20,600 nt of DNA from Plakobranchus ocellatus. Its lineage: Eukaryota > Mollusca > Gastropoda > Plakobranchidae. The translations under genes were made by a program, and so were the position numbers. Shown here one piece after another: positions 11,741 to 20,600 of the stretch (position 1 is the first letter of the stretch; each line of letters begins with the position of its first letter). The stretch covers positions 366,739 to 387,338 of the forward strand of contig BLXT01006878.1 of NCBI GenBank assembly GCA_019648995.1, written 5' to 3'. The notes under the pieces were generated by a model that saw only the letters and a list, made by a program, of their open reading frames with translations, was not told where the DNA came from and did no database searches.

Positions 11741-11759
11741 CTCTCTCTCTCTCTCTCTC
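11741..11759. repeat. (CT)9 run
   Basis: CT dinucleotide run in the intergenic region, embedded in a wider pyrimidine-rich patch (about 11675-11760). Confidence 0.9.
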
Positions 11760-12347
11760 AATCTAGGCAATATCAAGATCCATAACTATTTGATGTACAT
11801 GAATAATCAAAATTTGGTAATAGTGTTAGAGATATCTAATTCAGGCTTTAGCCGTGGTAAAAAATAGGAGTAGACAATGTCTTTGGCCTAGGCCTACACA
11901 GACTTGAAAATGAATACATTATAGGCTGACATGACTTGCGTAGATCTAATTTTCAAAAGAGCAATGGAAAACTCACAAGAGTAAAATTTCAAAGTTATAA
12001 ACTCTGAACAGCGGTATGGATTAGTCTCAGTCCTAAATGTTCTTATGGCATGAGCCCAATTATATGCCAAATGTTGATGCTTGTGGTCAATGCGTAGGGA
12101 TGTATGTGTGGCGCTCACTTGAAAAGAGTGATCCTGCCTTAGACTTATAGTGTAGTCCATCTATTTTCGCAATAATCTGATGGTAGAGATGCAGACGCCA
12201 TCCAACTGCTTCTCAGGACGCCTTGCTTGTTATTTCTTTTTTTTTATTGGCTTTCCTTTCCATGGGATAGGAAGCATTCGCTATGTAGATCTATAGCTTG
12301 ATTACTGCTAGATTGCTGCGATCTCCACATTTCACAGAGTCCTCAGT

Positions 12348-12369
12348 CAAGATTATTGTCATAATCTTG
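12348..12369. repeat. 9-bp inverted repeat with 4-nt loop
   Basis: caagattat, loop tgtc, ataatcttg: the arms are exact reverse complements. It sits in the intergenic region and no flanking gene explains it. It is not followed by a T-run typical of a terminator, which would not be expected here anyway. Confidence 0.8.
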
Positions 12370-13440
12370 GCAATTTGTAACTAGAAAATTTTGTTGTGCG
12401 TGGTATTTTTGAAGAAAAAGGGGGTAGGGTCAGGCCTATAGTTTGCGATCATTTTTGTTCAGCAAGCCAAAGGCTTTCTCTACACCACTTTGAGCAGATC
12501 CTATAAAATAAGACCTGAAATCATGCATTACCCCCTTAGGACTCATCATCCTTTCAGGCAAAAATTGTTGATAGGAGTGAAATACCTTGTACAATTCGAA
12601 GAAACTTCAGCATTGTTACTTTTTTTGTTGATAATTAGAAAAATTTGAAAAACCAGATACGATGATCCAAACTTTGAGATAGAGTAAAATCATTGCTAAC
12701 AAACATGTTGTCAATAAATGTTCATGATGAAGCAATTGAAGAGTTTAAAACTTGAATGGTTCAAATAGCGCTCATGCGAGGTCTAGAACTAGATATAGAT
12801 CTACATTTGATGCTTCTTTGGATCAATACATAAACATAAACTTTTATTATTTTACACCAAACAGTGGAAAGGAAGGGATCATAAAAAAGGTAGAATGGTT
12901 AATATTGCATTAAATGAAAAGCTACATTTATCAAGCAAGCCAATATTCAGATTTGATTCAGTCAGATAGCACTATAGGCCCCTATTTCAATGTTATTTCT
13001 ATTTTTAGACATTTTTAAAGTCTCCACTGAGGCACAGATTAGACTGTAGACCTTTGCAAGATTTAAGCCAAAGTTTATTATTTAATTAACCCTTGGAGAG
13101 ATCAGCCTTGTTGGCAAGATGATTTTTTTTCACTTAAATTTCATAATTACTAAGATTCTGTAGACCTGTCTCACATAGGTTTTCTTTTTTTCTTATAACC
13201 TTTTTTTGTGTGAGCTAGATTTTGAGTTTCATACACTGTAGTGCACCTTAAAAGAAACTCATCATCCAGGCCCTAAGTCTGCAAATCTTTAAGGCTTGAT
13301 AAATGGTGATATTATTGGACTAATGGCAGTGAGTAGGGAGATATTTTCTGGCATCTTTTAGAGTAAAAAAATTCATTAATTACTATTTGCCTCTGATATT
13401 ATACTTTAGTGTTATGGAATTTCCATGGTTGAGTATGTAA

Positions 13441-13779
13441 TTAAAGTGTAGAACAGTTTATCCGTGCACATTTAATTATACTGGCATATTCCTGTGAGCA
13501 CAATTTGGGGTTGGCAGGTCTGGTAATTGGCCAGAACAATGTAGGCTTACGTGATGAGGAAATTCTGAATATAAATTGCTTAGAAACAGCAAAAATTCTC
13601 AAACTATACTTACAGCACAGAAAACCCCTCAACTCCTTAAGGAAAATTGGAGTAAAAAGATAAGGGGATCTATCAGTGGTTGGGAAGATTAAAAAAAGAC
13701 ATATGGTTTGAGCCAGGCCTACTCTATATATATGCAAAGCATTGGCATTCCTAAACATGTAATCAATAAAATGAATCAA
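13441..13779 (-). other. Unrecognised 112-codon open frame in intergenic DNA
   Basis: The longest uninterrupted frame in the intergenic region, starting MIHFIDYMF. I see no signal peptide, known domain or conserved motif, and the composition (many Ile, Phe, Ser, Leu) fits translated AT-rich DNA. It could be an eroded transposon piece or chance. I do not call it a gene. Confidence 0.3.
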
Positions 13780-14439
13780 TTATATTTCTTTTGGATTCAT
13801 ATGGAAAAGGAGATTTACAAATACACGAGCCTTTGGGAAAATCAAACGCATTGTTATCTACAGTTTTTATTCTAAGGCCAAGGCTGAGCTGAATATAATA
13901 TGATCAACTAGAATCTAGTTAGAAACATCTTGTACATAGATTGGGCAAAAAAACTTTTTTCAGAGAAACATGAAGCCTCGCATCAATACCTCAATTTCAA
14001 TTAAAAGACGTAGGTGGCTTAGGTACTTTCAACAGTAAAGTAGATACAGACATGAAAGGCTTAGATCTGATGAAATGCCAATTCTGGAGAGAGGTTTTTA
14101 TGCTTGCACTGCCAGTGCCAGTATTGTGGTTGCCTCCATCAGTACTGTTTTTCTTACAATAAAAACTTTTTTTAGCAGAATTAATATATAAAATAATAAA
14201 TAAGTGTAAAAAATATAAATTTCAAAGCTAGGGTATTTTATCATTTTCTTCTTTCAAGCTTTAGCTATCATTTTCTGGTTGCCATACCCAGATTTGTTAA
14301 AAAATGAATATTAATATGTACTTTTAAAATTTAGTTCAGAATATTTATTGCCTATTCTCCCCCCACCATAGTTTATCTTCCCTCAAATTTCCAAAGGAAA
14401 AAAAATAAAATAAAATCTTTTTTTTTGATTTTGTCACAG
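13780..14439. other. FANCI-proximal upstream region
   Basis: AT-rich, ending in the T-rich tract and cacag acceptor of the first FANCI coding exon. It contains a short palindrome at 13906-13920 (aactaga-a-tctagtt). If the acceptor at 14439 is real, this stretch is intron or 5' flank. No exon recognised. Confidence 0.6.
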
Positions 14440-14559
14440 TTTTACAAGATCAATGAAAACATTACACAAATTATAATGGAGACTGAAATTCTGCATTTAT
14501 GTCAGGCGGGCAAAAAGAATGAAATCTGCAAGCTTCTTGACACTAAAGAACACTCAGAA
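14440..14559 (+). CDS. FANCI: FANCI first recognised coding exon (start uncertain)
   Basis: The acceptor ttgtcacag precedes 40 open codons and a strong donor, GAA|GTAAGT. An internal ATG at 14476 starts METEILHL, but the 12 in-frame codons before it (from FYKINEN) would restore the usual spacing between the N-terminus and the conserved segment: human FANCI has about 21 residues before the QTLREG stretch, the ATG at 14476 leaves only 8, and the whole exon gives 20. The initiator may therefore lie in an unidentified upstream exon. Confidence 0.72.
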
Positions 14560-17500
14560 GTAAGTACAAAGTTGTAATAGTAACCTTTAATGTATGGTCT
14601 GTTTGAATAACATTCCCATTGTCTATCTTCATCTTTTGCGCAATTTCAATGCAAGAAATTCTTTCGATCATTTTGTTTTCAGATAAAATAGGATTTATAT
14701 TGGTATCTAGCTTTTTTATGTTTTGTTGCAAAGTTGTTTTTTTTTTATGATAAAGTAGATGTTTTGAAAGTTAAAGTAGATAGCTTTGCAGGCTTATTCC
14801 AAATAAACTTTTTTTAATGTTATGTGAAAGGCAGTAAATTTGTTCTGAGCGTTTTATCTTTGAACCTTTTTTTGTTGTTGCTGTTGGGGTAGGGGATTTT
14901 CAACAACAAAAAAAGAGAAATCTTGCATGTTCTTTGGGCCTTCAAAAGGTGTAAAAAAACAAATGTGAGAAGACTTAGAGTGGGACAATGTGTATTATGT
15001 AATTTACACTATAATAAAAAAGAAACTTTGAGTCTTCATCTCAATTCTGTCAAAATGTATGCAAGTTTGAATATTGCATTTATAGTATTTTTATTGTCAA
15101 TGAAAATTTTTTAAAAGCTCTAGTGCAAAAGTATCCACAGCGACTTGGGATTGGGACTGATTTTAATCTGGTTGCCTCACATTTTTAGTGTATTAGATAA
15201 ATATATATAGAGACAGCAAGAAAAGTCCGGGGGAAAACCTATCTATTGCATATCGTGGATCACTAGTGACAGGATTAGAAGAAGATCAACAAAGATATCA
15301 AAAGAGAAATGATGGAGGCCATACAATGATGGTTAGCTGAACTGTGTGCTGACATTGATGATATCCTCACTAACACAGCAAAGAAAGCATACCTATCAGC
15401 TAGCAAATGATCTAACCAGAAAAAAGCAAGCCAAAGTGAATATTATCCAGGTAAAAACAACATTTTAATAGAATTCTGAGGTCAAAGAAATAATGTGAAA
15501 ATGGACAGAAAATTGCTCTGAACTGGGGTTCCAAATATACTGAGTGAAAGAAAATCCTCAAATTGGGATAACTTCCCTGTACTGTGGTAAGAATTTGAAG
15601 TCACAATACAAATACTCACATGAAGAAAGTCAGCAGGTCTGGAGTGAGCAACATCTCTATGGGGCTTATGAAACATGGAGGTGAGGCAATTTGCAACAAG
15701 AACTGGCCGACCAGTTAGTAACTGATGCCTTAAAGTGATTTCCTGATCATTGTACTTAGCAAGAAAGGCGATCTCGAACTCTTTAAAATTATCATTCCAG
15801 CCTAACAATATTATTCGTAATCTTGAACAGGCTGAAATTACAAGAGGAAAAAGACACTGCAAAGAAACAACATGAGACAAAGCTTATTAACACCACCCAG
15901 GAAAGCCAATGCAACTCTTATTTAGGTACCCTGTCTAAAACAGACATTGAAAATCGTGTTCCTCCACTTAAATCTGTTCTCAGTTAACCTTACACAATTG
16001 TTAGTAAGTTTTTTTCTGAGGAAAAAGGTTAAACTATAAGTGGAAAACAACATTGATGAAACTTATATCCGGCAACTATATGCCAATGCAACTATGTTTT
16101 CTCAGGTTACTGTAGCCTATTCTCTAGTTCCATCTGTCAGCAGCGATACCTACTCTCAGTCTCACCCTCTTTCTTCAACATGTTCCAGGAATAAATTATG
16201 ACAAATGCTTTAGATGACCTTGAGGGCGCAGTCTGCGTAGGAAGAAGAGACATGATAAACCTCAAATTTGTAGACGATATAGATTGGCTGAGGAAGAAAA
16301 TAGACAAGGAAGATTGGTGAAGGGCCTTGACATTGCCACTATTAAATACCACTGAAAAGACCAAGGTCATGGCATATAACATTGTGTCATCACAATGCAC
16401 ATGTAAATTCAAGGGCATAAATTTGACACAGTGAAACAATTTAAGTATTTAGGGGCAATCATAATTAATGAAAGATCAAGATCAGAAGTCCTTTTGAGTG
16501 TCACACAGACAATGACTACACACACCAGACTGGAAACAGTTTGGAAAGATGATATCATCATCATGAACTACAAAATCAGACTTCTGCCTGCCTTGGTTAT
16601 CTCGATCTTCCTACACAAATGCAAGACTTAGACTCTCACATCATAGTTATATAGTAAGGATACAAACATTAGAATTGAGTTGCTACCACAACATCCTGGG
16701 CATCACATACTTGGACAACATACCATGTACAGTACAGGAGTCTCCCATAAAAAAAAAATATATATATATAAAGACCTTTCAACAGCAGCAGTATGGTATT
16801 GGCTATACCAGATCCTTTGTCTTGCAAAGGCAGTACAACTACTAGGTACAGCAACTGAGTGAGAAAATGTGTAAGCTCCAAAGTTGTAGATGTTTGTGCA
16901 TGTGTTTGCCTCCTCTTGAATGATTTCTCCTATGTTTGGATCATATGATTTCTTTACAAAGTCCTCTAAATGATCAAAATGTTTTGGGAAATTTGGTGCG
17001 CCATGATTCTTTTAAGTTCATATGAGTTTGATGTTCTTTTCCTCCCACTCTTTGATTTCTTTACAAAATCCTTGAAATGGTCAAAATTGTTTAAAAATTC
17101 ATAAATCGAGCTTGTGTTAACAAAACGGTCCGCTATGTTGTATATAATTACTGATGGTGGCAGCTTGTGATATGACCTAGCTAAGGTTATTGATTGGCTT
17201 TGCGTCTGTAAATCTGGATGGCTGTCTTATGGGTTGGGTTATATTTGTTTCTTCATAACAAGTGTTTTCTAATCTAAAGCAATGTAATGTAGGAAATTAT
17301 GCTGCACATTTTCACATTGAGGCAGTAAAAAAATTTGTCAAATTGTAAAATTCCTCACATTCATTTTGTGATTTTACCCACACACACACATAATTTTACA
17401 CGTATTCAAAGCTCTAGATTATTTTATCTCATATATTTACATTTTTTTTTTTTTGTCTTTTTTGTAATTTTTTTTTTTTAACAGGCAGCAAAATGTGTTA

Positions 17501-18335
17501 CCAGATGTGTTCTTAAAGGGAAAGCTGATCCTTTACCACTCATCAAAACGATTTTATCATGTAAGCAAATTTCAACCAACTTATTATGTAAATATGTTGC
17601 CTTAGAACAGAGGAATGGAAAAAAAAAGGAGAGCTAGTTGACATCACCTGATGAATGTGAAAAGTAGAGAAGTTTTGTGACATTTCAAAGACATCCTCCT
17701 CCTGAAAAATTTGGCTCATGACATGGAAATACATGATACATTTTTGTTGTGTCATAGATTTTTTTCTCATCTTTATTTCAAATGTGTTGTAAATTTAAAA
17801 TAATCTGAAAATGCTCTCTTGTGTTCAAAAATGTTTTTGAAAGTTATTTAATAGGCAATTTTTTCAATAAATTGATAATCACCTAAAATATTAAACTATG
17901 CCTGCTTAAACTTCAATCACTTTTTTTAAAAGGCTCTCAAGGCCAAGATGAAAAAGCACTTCAGCGTTTCACTGCAATATTCATTGGACTAATTAAAATC
18001 CTCCAAAAAAGTGAAATTAATTCAGAAATGGGATTCAAGATTGTCAGCCTCTTGCTTACTGAGGTAAGTTTCTAAATGAAAAAAAAAAATCTTTATGGTC
18101 TATTACATTTTGTTTTTTTACCTCTTCATATTTTGAATATGAACCAAAACTAAGAGCCCTTATGTGCTGTGTACACTGTCTTTACAAACATATGGTTCTT
18201 TACCAAAATGGCACTTTCCAAATGAAAATGGACTTTCAAATACTGAATGATCCATAAATTTAATATCAAGGTTTCTTACATATTGTTTATGCCAATTTAT
18301 TTATATGCATGTGTGTATGGATTTTCTTTCAAAAA

Positions 18336-18393
<58 letters not shown>

Positions 18394-19954
18394 TCTCTCT
18401 CTTTCTCTCTCCCCCTCCCTCCTCCTTTCACTCACTCTCTAACTACTTTCTCTCTATACGCGACTTGCTTATAGTCTTTTGTTAGCAATTGCTGAGGGAG
18501 ATATAGAGAAAATAGCCAACCTGGATTGGATCTATCAAAAAAAGTTGTTTTTTTTCGTTTGGCAAAAAATGAATCATTTCTAAACATTTTATAATCAATA
18601 TATGACATTGAACTCATTTTACTAAATCTAAAACTAAAATAAAAACCCTGGTTCTTGGTTGCTAAAGATTTTTAACTTTGAAAATTGCTAATCTTTGAAT
18701 GAGAGTTTCTCAAACTTTAGAATTCTGGAGATGCCAAATCGATAAATCTAAACAGGCATGACTTCATAAATAAATTTTTCTGTATTTTTAGTATCACGTC
18801 AGTAGTTTTTAAATGCAGTTTCAACTTTTATTAGAGGGCTGCAAAAACAACACTTCCGACTATAAATTGTGTGTCGCTGCGATGTTCAATAGACCACAGT
18901 CACATAAATATATAAAATATTGGCTATTGCTTGCAGAAAACACTTTGGTATCATATAGAGGAATGTCAAAATCGATAGCAAAACAAAGTTAGTGATTTAC
19001 ATGCAGTTTTTTTTACCTCTAGACATAGAAAATCGCTGTGCATGCGTTGTGTGTCACCTCATTCTATCTGGAATTTCAATTTCACTTCGTGGAGCCGAAG
19101 TTCGGGATTTTTGTGTGTGTGTGTGAAACAAATTCCATCAATTTCTTTCAGTGAACAAGAGTTTGCACCTCTTCAAACTTGAAAAGTAGGTTTAGCATTT
19201 GATTGTTATCTGTGTGTAGCCTGAAAAATTTTTCTCTATAACCGGAACAGTTCTTTAGATCTATAATTTCAGAGATTGACAAATCATAACTGTATTAGCG
19301 TTTGGACACCTTCCAAGCATTACATAGCGCATTAGACTTTTTATTGACTTACTTTACATTCAATGATTTGTAGGCTCTATCATGTCAATGGTTATTGCAA
19401 GTCTAAGAACAGCTGACAAACAGTAATTGCGTACATGAGGAATTGGCGATACACACTTTTCCTATGTGCATTCTTTCAACCGATCATTCTTTTTAATCTG
19501 CTTTAATGACCACATCATAATTCTCTACAATACTATGAATTCTTGTCTATGATGTTTATTAAAAAGAAAACTGTACAGTGAATTTTGGAAGGATTTTTTC
19601 TTGGTGAAACCTTCTGGTCTGAAACTTATCTTTATTGGAAATATGGCTTCATTCTTTTTGATGTAACTTTAGAAGAAATAATCTCTAGGTCGGAAGAGTC
19701 TTAACTTTGATTTCGCCATTAAATTATCTTTCTTTTGATGTATATTATGTGTATATTTGTGTTTGTTAAAAAATTTATTTTTTTTGGAACAATTTCAAAT
19801 CATGTTTGTGGAATCTGTCATATTCAAATAATAGTGGTAAATAAGATGTTTTCATTTGAATCAATCAGTTAGATGCATCACAGCCTAGGTGTTTGGATGA
19901 AATTGCCCAGTTCTACATCTCATGTGTAAAAGATGGATCTTTTAATGGCAGCAA
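14440..19954 (+). CDS. FANCI: FANCI, Fanconi anaemia group I protein, N-terminal exons (partial)
   Basis: Exons 14440-14559 (or from the ATG at 14476), 17485-17560, 17933-18063 and 19869-19954 join in frame (phases 0, 1, 0; the last ends in phase 2) to give about 137 codons. Diagnostic matches to the N-terminal helical solenoid of animal FANCI are NEICKLLDT, CVLKGKADP, MGFKIVSLLLTE and IAQFYISCVKDGSFNGSK; the last aligns with human NEFISAVREGSLVNGK. Acceptors are cacag, taacag, taaaag and aatcag; donors are GTAAGT, GTAAGC, GTAAGT and GTGAGT. Known role: FANCI pairs with FANCD2, is monoubiquitinated and clamps DNA during interstrand crosslink repair in the nucleus. Human FANCI has about 1,330 residues, so roughly 90% of the gene, including the ubiquitination site, lies to the right. 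The intron after the first exon holds a dead LINE. The true start is unresolved. Confidence 0.88.
14560..15259 (+). other. FANCI intron, part upstream of the LINE
   Basis: AT-rich intron with poly-T runs. A 63-codon plus-strand frame at 14923-15114 contains a C-x2-C and H pattern (GQCVLCNLHY) but no zinc-finger spacing beyond that; taken as chance. Confidence 0.65.
16431..16631 (+). pseudogene. Longest surviving open segment of the LINE (RT thumb region)
   Basis: 66 open codons beginning MKQFKYLGAI. They match the conserved stretch just after the catalytic core of LINE reverse transcriptases (FKYLG, then TRLETVW, YKIRLL, SIFLHKC). The ATG is incidental. The next conserved block (RIQTLEL, 16657) is in another frame. 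Not an independent gene. Confidence 0.8.
16749..16771. repeat. A-run followed by (TA)n inside the LINE remnant
   Basis: A tract of A followed by TA repeats lies between the RIQTLEL block and the last LINE block. It replaces the short segment expected there, consistent with local expansion or slippage after the element died. Confidence 0.8.
16946..17094. repeat. Two direct copies of a ~40-bp unit, about 107 bp apart
   Basis: tgatttctttacaaagtcc at 16946 and tgatttctttacaaaatcc at 17053 are each followed by a related stretch (aaatgatcaaaatgtttt and aaatggtcaaaattgttt). The copies lie just right of the LINE fragment in the same FANCI intron. Confidence 0.75.
17485..17560 (+). CDS. FANCI: FANCI exon encoding the LKGKADP segment
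   Basis: 25 codons plus one base, from AAKCVTRCV to KTILS. It is preceded by a very long T-rich tract ending in aacag and followed by GTAAGC. A second AG four bases downstream (gcag) could act as an alternative acceptor but would break the frame. CVTRCVLKG aligns with human GALLRAIFKG. Confidence 0.87.
17933..18063 (+). CDS. FANCI: FANCI exon encoding the QRFTAIFIGLIKIL segment
   Basis: 131 nt: two bases completing a Cys codon, then 43 codons ending LLLTE before GAG|GTAAGT. The helical pattern and the MGFKIVSLLL block align with the human stretch around ASEIIGLLMLE. The acceptor is tttttttaaaag. Confidence 0.88.
18064..19868 (+). other. FANCI intron of 1805 bp with a long CT microsatellite
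   Basis: Between the exons ending LLLTE and starting LDASQ. It contains the CT tract at 18339-18420, a GT run near 19112-19124 and a 6-bp inverted repeat at about 19084-19101 (acttcg, tggagc, cgaagt). No coding content recognised. Confidence 0.7.
18339..18420. repeat. Long imperfect CT microsatellite in a FANCI intron
   Basis: About 80 bp of CT repeats, first pure and then interrupted by A and T and grading into C-rich pyrimidines. Any open frame across it (Ser-Leu repeats) is an artefact. Confidence 0.97.
19869..19954 (+). CDS. FANCI: FANCI exon encoding the FYISCVKDGSFNGS segment
   Basis: 28 codons plus two bases of a Lys codon (AA|GTGAGT), from LDASQPR to FNGS. This is the most recognisable FANCI match in the window. 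No following exon with the expected LELLP-like continuation was found before position 20600. Confidence 0.92.
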
Positions 19955-20600
19955 GTGAGTGAAAATAGATTTGAGATTAAATTTGTCTTTGCAATATTTT
20001 TTTGTTCGGTAAAAGAAGTTTGTCAGTTCCCATTTATTTTTTTTAAAGAATAAAGACAACATGCATACTGTTATACGCTTTTGAAGAAAGATGCAAAACA
20101 CAGAGCAAAAGAAGTTGTGGTTTTCAGATCAAATGTTTGATAAATATGATCATGCCACTAGCACTCTAGCAGTAACAAGTTCCCTTCTTTTTCTATATCT
20201 CTGCCATTTTATCTTTCTCACATTGAAGAGACATTGTTAGTCAAAGCTATTTTTTTTTATAGGCTTTAAATTTCTTTCAAGATTTGTTTTCAAATTTATA
20301 AAATTCTACTTAACAAATATCTCAAAAAGCTCAAAATTGTTTAAAGGTCTTATTATAAAATTTTGCCAACACAGCTCAATATTTCACTTTAAAAATCCTG
20401 TTCGCGATTTTGAAAATTTAGCAATCATATCAGATAGTCATGCACAGGACCCAATTTACGAGATTCAAAGGTCAAAATGATCATTTTTCGCCTTGTGGAA
20501 ACAAAACTACCAAGCGACAATTGGTGTTTATTTTTTTTCTTTCTTTATTTTTTTCTTATGGCTTTCCCCATTTAGTTTTATTTCCTGCGTTTTTCTTCAA
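19955..20600 (+). other. Start of the next FANCI intron, running off the window
   Basis: Begins with GTGAGT. No exon with the expected continuation of FANCI was found. AT-rich with poly-T tracts; nothing else supported. Confidence 0.65.

Larger units (their letters stand above)
9686..13440. other. Divergent intergenic region, CLP1-proximal part
   Basis: No protein match found on either strand. It should include the CLP1 promoter and possibly FANCI 5' untranslated exons. CpG-containing patches occur near 9690-9750, 10855-10945 and 12150-12230, but no core promoter element could be fixed by eye. An 88-codon minus-strand frame at 11894-12160 has low-complexity-free but unrecognisable sequence; I treat it as chance. 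Confidence 0.6.
15260..16862 (+). pseudogene. Degenerate non-LTR retrotransposon (LINE) fragment with endonuclease-reverse transcriptase remnants
   Basis: Fragments in shifting frames follow the order of a typical invertebrate LINE ORF2: linker (WLAELCADID at 15330; YQLANDLTRKKQAK near 15393), KWTENCSEL near 15498, a KHGGEA block at 15670, KKGDLELFK near 15761, FFNMFQE-stop-IMTNALDD near 16171, the catalytic-loop relic FVDDID at 16266, EKTKVMAYN near 16353, an open thumb segment QFKYLGAIII to SIFLHKCKT at 16437-16628, RIQTLELSCYHNILG at 16657, and a last block resembling the RNA-proximal tail (LAKAVQLLGTAT) ending at 16862. Stops and frameshifts separate the blocks, so it is not functional. 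It lacks the endonuclease domain and much of the RT fingers/palm. It sits in the same orientation as FANCI inside the gene's intron. The LINE clade is not assigned. Confidence 0.85.

Noticed and set aside
11894-12160. 88-codon minus-strand frame
   Set aside because: No recognisable domain and no neighbouring exon; frames of this length occur by chance in a 20-kb window.
15482-15880. 132-codon minus-strand open frame, the longest in the window
   Set aside because: It is the antisense of the degenerate LINE, whose recognisable RT blocks are on the plus strand.
16137-16439. 100-codon minus-strand open frame
   Set aside because: Antisense shadow of the LINE palm and catalytic region.
18247-18474. 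75-codon plus-strand frame with Ser-Leu repeats
   Set aside because: It is the translated CT microsatellite inside a FANCI intron.

Overview
This is animal nuclear DNA: AT-rich, split by introns, full of homopolymer runs and GA/CT microsatellites, with no bacterial-style operons. Two intron-rich genes were recovered by translating short exons between GT-AG splice sites and matching them to remembered animal proteins. Frequent TAGATCTAGATC and TAGGCCTA words, together with the protein divergence, suggest a mollusc, perhaps a gastropod; this taxonomic guess is only moderately supported.

Layout. Positions 1-9685, minus strand: CLP1, the polynucleotide 5'-hydroxyl kinase of mRNA 3'-end processing and tRNA splicing. 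Twelve coding exons are resolved (about 382 codons from the start MAEDE); the last exon, about 40 residues, must lie beyond position 1. Positions 9686-14439: about 4.75 kb between the two genes, with no recognised coding sequence. It carries AGATCT-rich short repeats, three copies of a dispersed repeat and a perfect 19-bp inverted repeat. Positions 14440-20600, plus strand: the first recognisable exons of FANCI, the Fanconi anaemia group I protein (four exons, about 137 codons); the rest lies beyond the right edge. The first FANCI intron holds a dead, same-strand LINE fragment (about 15260-16862) with several recognisable reverse-transcriptase blocks broken by stops and frameshifts.

The genes are head to head (CLP1 leftward, FANCI rightward), so the middle region should hold both promoters and any 5' untranslated exons. 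Their products act in different processes (RNA processing; DNA interstrand crosslink repair), so a functional link is only a possibility. I found no CRISPR array, rRNA or convincing tRNA, and nothing I would call a new biological system. The most useful points are the two exon-resolved gene models, the unresolved FANCI start, the LINE relic and several unannotated repeats.
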